A program made the translations under genes and the position numbers. Positions 59,400 through 64,000 of a stretch of DNA of 64,000 nucleotides are shown here, piece by piece. Position 1 is the first letter of the stretch; each line of letters opens with the position of its first letter. The stretch is from Vigna angularis. Taxonomy: Eukaryota; Streptophyta; Magnoliopsida; Fabales; Fabaceae. The stretch is from contig NC_068976.1 in the NCBI RefSeq assembly GCF_016808095.1, positions 8,589,001 to 8,653,000 of the forward strand, given 5' to 3'. A model generated the notes under the pieces. That model searched no databases, had not been told where the DNA came from, and saw only the letters and a list, made by a program, of their open reading frames with translations.

Positions 59400-59575
59400 A
59401 AAAAAACTCTTCTACTACCTCGGTTCAATTACAAACCGAGGCATAAGACCCCTCTACTACCTCGGTTGTATTTCAACCGAGGCAAAAGCATACACCTTTT
59501 GCTTCGGTTCAGAACCAAGGCAAAAAGGGGTAAACTTTTTACCTCGCCAGTATATACCTCGGTTGCGGAACCGCT
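59400..59575. repeat. CCTCGGTT/AACCGAGGC palindromic repeat cluster
   Basis: Four or five short inverted-repeat units, for example CCTCGGTTCAATTACAAACC followed by GAGGC, separated by about 20 bases, with related copies at 57605 and 57700. They resemble sub-terminal repeats of CACTA-type elements. Confidence 0.65.
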
Positions 59576-59599
59576 ATCTATGGATGAAAATAACCGTTG

Positions 59600-61785
59600 T
59601 CGTTTCTCTTGACTGCATAGTGTTTATTATGAAATGGTCATCACATCCATTTTCTATGTTCATTCTAATGATAATTCATACGAAAAGTCTTATCATATTT
59701 ACAATTTTGTTACTCCTTAGGTAGGATGGATTATAACCGACATAATAATTCATTGTATAGAAAACTATTTCACTAGTAACATGAGAAATAATGCACAACA
59801 TATACTATATACAAAAATATCCATATTTTAAAAAATACATACTTTTAGATAACAAAACATTTGAAATCTTATAAGGATAGTATACCATCTATGTATATAT
59901 ATTTGGTTTTATATATATATATATATATAATTGACTTTGTATAACAAGTATCCTTTTTACTAATTTATTTGTTAATGCTAATTAAAAAAAGAAGTGAAGT
60001 TGGTGGCTAAGGGTTTGTTGATAATGGTCTTTATTGGAAAAAAGGTTTTGGACCTATAACCCTTGATTTTAGGGTCGACTAGTTTGGCAAACCCTAGGTC
60101 TGGCATAACTTGATAAAACATGAGAAGAAAGAGATAGGAGTTTTATTAAATGTTTAAACTTACCATACGACATACATGACGATCATCTAGGGTTTGCTGG
60201 AATCAAAAAGATGTTGAGTGTGGAGGCTGCTTAGTTGCGTCGTCTGCTGCTTTAAGGCAACCATTTTCCGCACTCTCTATATTTGAAACTTATGATGAAT
60301 TTGAAAATGTTTTATAAAGAAAAAATATGATAATAATGATAAACTTAACTAGGAAACTTTATAAAAAAACTAAACTCAATTTTTCAAAAAAAGATAATAA
60401 AAAATTTAACGTTTTCCTATTAGAAAATGTTATAATTGATCGATTTTGATTCGAGAGTTTGAAACAATTTAATCGTTTAACTCTGCATAGCTTTTAGGGA
60501 AGAAAAAGGAAGATAATGATTTCAATTTAAGCACAAAATATACATGAGCTAATGGCATATTGATTATGTAGAAGAGCTAAAACTGTAATTAACTGAAAAC
60601 ATATTAAAATGTTTTGTGATTTTTAAAAGCAATAAATAACTAATAATTAACACTTCTTTAAAAAATTTAATTGTTAATTGATAAGTAATAAAACTTTTTC
60701 AATTTGGTTATGAAATTATATTTCTAAATTTTGGTGAAAGCCAATTGGAGATTATTACTGAAGGAGACAAGTAGTTCCCATTAATGAAAATGTAATAAAT
60801 TATTCTTAAATAGGCGCATCTATTACCTACGAACATCTTTTAGAAAATATATAATTTAATACGTGAAATAACCCTAGTAATGTTTATTTTATATATATCG
60901 AAAATTAAAATAAATGAAAAGTTTTAAATATATAAATTATATGACAAATAATATCTTCAGTAAATAGCTTATATCTTAGATTTGTTTAATTATTGGTAAT
61001 TTCCTTAAAAATATTCCAATTCAATTTAAAAATAAATATGAAAAGATATAAAAGAGATAAACAAATATTTTTATAAAAAAAAATTAATATAAAAAGAAAT
61101 GAATCAAACTTATTTTACCTTTAAAAATTGGATTTATTCACATACATGCACTACTTTTAAATTAGAATAGTCGTAAGTTATCCTTAACGATGCATTATAA
61201 GAAAATTGTATTTATAACTTCTGAATATATTTCTTCAGAAAAGGAAACGGATATAATTAAACATCAAACCATTTGTTAAGATACATCTATTAGTTGAAGT
61301 ATGTAACTTAAGATAATTTAAGGTATGGTTGTCAATCTATTTCAACTAAAAAAATAAGTAAACATATGTTAACAAATCTCATAAAAGTATATTTGATAGC
61401 ATATAAAGATAACAAATTTAATATGCTCTCACACGTTTTCTTACATTAACTTTTCATTTTCACTATTCCTTCAATAATTTAATATCACACATTCACCAAA
61501 TAAACCAGAATAGTTCTCAAATATTTGTTAGCAATCTAACTACAAATTAAAGAAACGAAAAAGTTAAGTAACATAAAACAAACAAGACATATACATATTA
61601 AAATTTAAAATTTTATATTAAAAGTGTTATCAAATATTCTGTATGAACAACTTATGCAATACATATAATACATCTTCCTATTTTATTCCTCTAAAAATGT
61701 TTCAACAAAATTCACTTAAAAAAAAGCAATGTTGCAATTGCTTAACTAGTTAATACCCAATAGAAATTTTCTCTCCTAGTGGATA
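59600..61785. other. AT-rich intergenic stretch
   Basis: No gene or element boundary recognised. A short AT run lies at about 59911-59929. Confidence 0.5.
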
Positions 61786-61787
61786 TA

Positions 61788-62100
61788 TGTTGGGAATCCA
61801 AATGTAAGTCTAAGTTTTACATTGGATAAAAATAAGAAAGTAGAACATTATATACTGAAAGTCTTCTTGGCAAAAAGTATTCAAGAACGACAGTTGGAAA
61901 AGGCTACTTGTGGTTGTAGTTGGTTGGGAATGTTTCGGCTGGAGAAAAAATGTACCTATGTAAAAGGGGCTTACTCTTGAGAAGAGATTGTTGGGAATCC
62001 AAGTTTAAGTCTAAGTCCCACATTAAATAGAAATAAGAAAGTAGAACACTATAAAAAGATAAAAGAACCATTACTTTAAGGTTTTTGGTAAAAAATTGTG
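61788..62100. repeat. Direct repeat pair starting TGTTGGGAATCC
   Basis: Copies begin at 61788 and 61989 and share TGTTGGGAATCCAA.T.TAAG, then CTAAGT..(C/T)ACATT and AATAAGAAAGTAGAACA(T/C)TATA. The spacing of about 200 bp and the TG start are compatible with another miniature LTR element, but no primer site was seen. Confidence 0.5.
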
Positions 62101-62525
62101 TCAATAATTTATATGGTTAAACTCACATATAATTGTAGTTAACAATACATACCAACAAGATGAAAATTAACTAGTAACATTATCACGTATTCACTCATAT
62201 ATTATTGACAATCCTATTATATATATATATATATATGTATGATTTTATAAATGGAAGCATCTTATACATCTTTTTATTAAAAATTCTGAAATTTCAATAA
62301 AAAGATGTATATTTCACTACCTTGAAACCCTACATATAGTGCATCACATCCAGGTTTGATCACAGTATATCATAATTTTAGAAGTCTCAATTCAATAATC
62401 ATATTGTGATTACAATCTGCGTAACTGTAATCACTACTTAAAAGTTTAGTTAGCGCAAGGTTTTGAAAAGGAGACAGAAAAAAGAGAGTCCAGTAACATA
62501 GTAAAGTTTAATATTAAAAACACTT

Positions 62526-63887
62526 TCACTCATCATCAGCACCGACACCAAGAAAATCATAGAAAGTAACATCCTTGAATCCAGCGTCATGTGGTTCCTT
62601 TCTGTCCGAGGAAGAAGAACCCTTAAATTTAGTGAATGCCGATGATGAGCTATGAAACAAGCCCTTTTTCATCATTCCGCCAGAAGTAGCAGCAGGATTC
62701 AACAGCCCAAAAGGATCACTCTCTTCCTTCCCAGGAAAAGAGTCTGAGAAGGATGGCACTGATCCAAAGTTCATAGGGCTCAACGAATCACTGGGACACA
62801 CCGGTGCAAGTGCCCTTTGTGTAGCGTTGAAGTTCATCATGTCAAACAATGCGTCATCATGAGAAGAGGAAGAACTTGAACCGTTCATCAGCTCTTGCAA
62901 ACTTCCATTGTTGCCTTCCTTTCGCTTTCGTGCGATCAAAACGTGCCAATGGTTTTTCAAGGCATTGTCGGTTCTCCCCTCGAACAGTTTGGCTATGGTT
63001 GCCCATTTTGCTCCATAAACCTCTCGAGCTGCAATTAGCCTCTCTTCTTCTTCTTTCGTGAAAGAGTTTCTGTTAACACCAGGATCAAGATGATTGCGCC
63101 ACCTTAATCTGCAACTTTTCCCTGAACAATAATCAAAACCACTTTTCAAAATACATTACAATATTTACTAAACTATAAATATATACTATAATAGAGTGAT
63201 ACCCGTATCTGCGTCAGAAGAATTTTATACAATATTTAATTTCTGTTTATAATTTTCTCTCCAAGTTTATCTGCTGGTATGTGACAAAAGAAATATCAAA
63301 TATGATTAATTAATTCATTAATTAATTCATTAAAATTTAATCATTTTATTCAACCAATTAAAATATTGAAAACCTGGTAAGAACACGAAAGATAAGAACA
63401 TGATTCCAACCATATGATCCACAAACCAATCTTTATCACTCTTGTATAATTGTTCAGTTAAGATTTATCATTTTATTTTCAGAAAAACCTCATTTTTTTC
63501 TCCGTCGAAAGCTAAATTATATTCTAATTTTTATTCCACTAGATTTTCGTAACAAATAACGTGATGGGGTACTCAATTTTTAGTTCTAGACATGCAGCAA
63601 TGCTAAAAAAAAAAGGGACATATGAACTGCATATATATTCCAATAACCTAATCCAATTATATTTTTAAGGGGACATATATGTAATTAACGATCTTAATTA
63701 CAACTCTAATTAATTAATTGATAGATTTACCAGTTCGTCCTTGTATATGTTGAGCAATTGCATTCCAGTCTTGGGGACCATGTTCTTGAACAAGTTGGGT
63801 TAGCTTTTGATCCTCATCTTTCCTCCAGTGATTAACACGATAATTGGGCATGTTCTGAGCAGCTGAAGGAGAATTGTCCATGGCCAT
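62526..63887 (-). CDS. R2R3-MYB transcription factor, subgroup-21-like
   Basis: DNA-binding regulator in the nucleus. Two exons: 63731-63887 and 62526-63121, 753 bp, 250 aa, one GT-AG intron with correct phase (Gly53 split). R2 has W21, W41 and W60 (DEDQKLTQLVQEHGPQDW, GKSCRLRW). R3 has F73, W92 and W111 (FTKEEEERLIAAREVYGAKW, GRTDNALKNHW). F in place of the first R3 Trp is normal for plants. The C-terminus carries FYDFLGVGADDE; a DFLGVG motif is a mark of subgroup 21 (MYB52/54/105/117 type). A Ser-rich segment (SSSSSSHDD) lies in the middle. Two in-frame Mets occur at the start (63887 and 63881); I chose the first. Subgroup 21 members act in cell-wall and organ-boundary programmes; the role here is inference. 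Confidence 0.93.
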
Positions 63888-63991
63888 GGATTCAATTCTT
63901 GAAAATCAGGAACTGCAGAGAGAAGCCCTAAAGTTCAGAGTGAAGAAAAAGGGCACAAAGATGGTCACGTTTTTTTAGGGTTGTTGCTCAC

Positions 63992-64000
63992 TATTTAATA
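63992..64000 (-). promoter_or_regulatory. Possible TATA element of the MYB gene
   Basis: Sense TATTAAATA about 105 bp upstream of the ATG, at the very edge of the window. Weak evidence only. Confidence 0.3.

Larger units (their letters stand above)
57590..59585. mobile_element. Composite repeat with captured pieces of three host gene families
   Basis: Bounded on each side by short palindromic repeats of CCTCGGTT...AACCGAGGC: near 57605 and 57700 on the left, and near 59416, 59460, 59500 and 59565 on the right. Between them, all on the plus strand, lie fragments of an ALP1/HARBI1-like nuclease (57759-58633), an expansin-like protein (58654-58790) and a U-box/ARM protein (58818-59190). Sub-terminal repeats enclosing several host exons suggest a gene-capturing, CACTA-like non-autonomous element. 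Terminal repeats and target duplication could not be fixed, so the class is inference. Confidence 0.55.

Noticed and set aside
1..64000. CRISPR arrays, bacterial operons, riboswitches, rRNA or organellar inserts
   Set aside because: None seen. The window has nuclear plant gene structure throughout, and its tandem repeats lack the regular repeat-spacer pattern.

Overview
This is nuclear DNA from a flowering plant. It is AT-rich, the genes are split by long GT-AG introns, and the space between them is filled with LTR retrotransposons, Mutator-like elements, LINE remnants and microsatellites. Gene content and several recurrent repeat types suggest a legume of the bean/cowpea group, but that placement is inference from recognition, not from a search. 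There are no bacterial features, CRISPR arrays or operons.

Four host protein genes and one tRNA gene are well supported, all on the minus strand: (1) a ten-exon DnaJ (J-domain + DnaJ-X) chaperone gene, 16029-21081, 382 aa, with a probable GC-AG intron; (2) tRNA-Gln(TTG), 21642-21713; (3) a six-exon Rab GTPase of the RABC/Rab18 type, 31291-35512, 212 aa; (4) a single-exon multi-pass membrane protein of a plant-specific family, 43314-44312, 332 aa; (5) a two-exon R2R3-MYB factor, 62526-63887, 250 aa. Splice phases were checked by hand for genes 1, 2-exon MYB and Rab and give uninterrupted frames.

The rest is mobile DNA. From left to right: a large AT-rich foldback element (2419-3374); a minisatellite-bearing LTR-like remnant (3860-4390); a decayed LINE with an internal tandem duplication (5900-7427); a decayed Ty1/copia element (7428-14504) with a Mutator-like element nested exactly at its polypurine tract/LTR junction (8107-9782); a complete, apparently very young Copia element with two LTRs that look identical, a perfect 5-bp target duplication and an intact 1369-aa polyprotein (23337-28174); a miniature LTR element (TRIM-like, 36770-37088) followed by three tandem-repeat fields (to about 40060); a CACTA-like end (to 47172); a SIRE/Maximus-like Copia remnant (47960-50750); a Mutator-like element with long terminal inverted repeats and two convergent genes, both truncated (51049-54609); a Copia deletion derivative retaining only gag (55693-56909); and a composite repeat (about 57590-59585) carrying pieces of three unrelated host gene families.

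The host genes are unrelated housekeeping, trafficking, membrane and transcription-factor loci; nothing suggests that they act together. The most interesting material is in the mobile elements: nesting, deletion footprints and gene-fragment capture.
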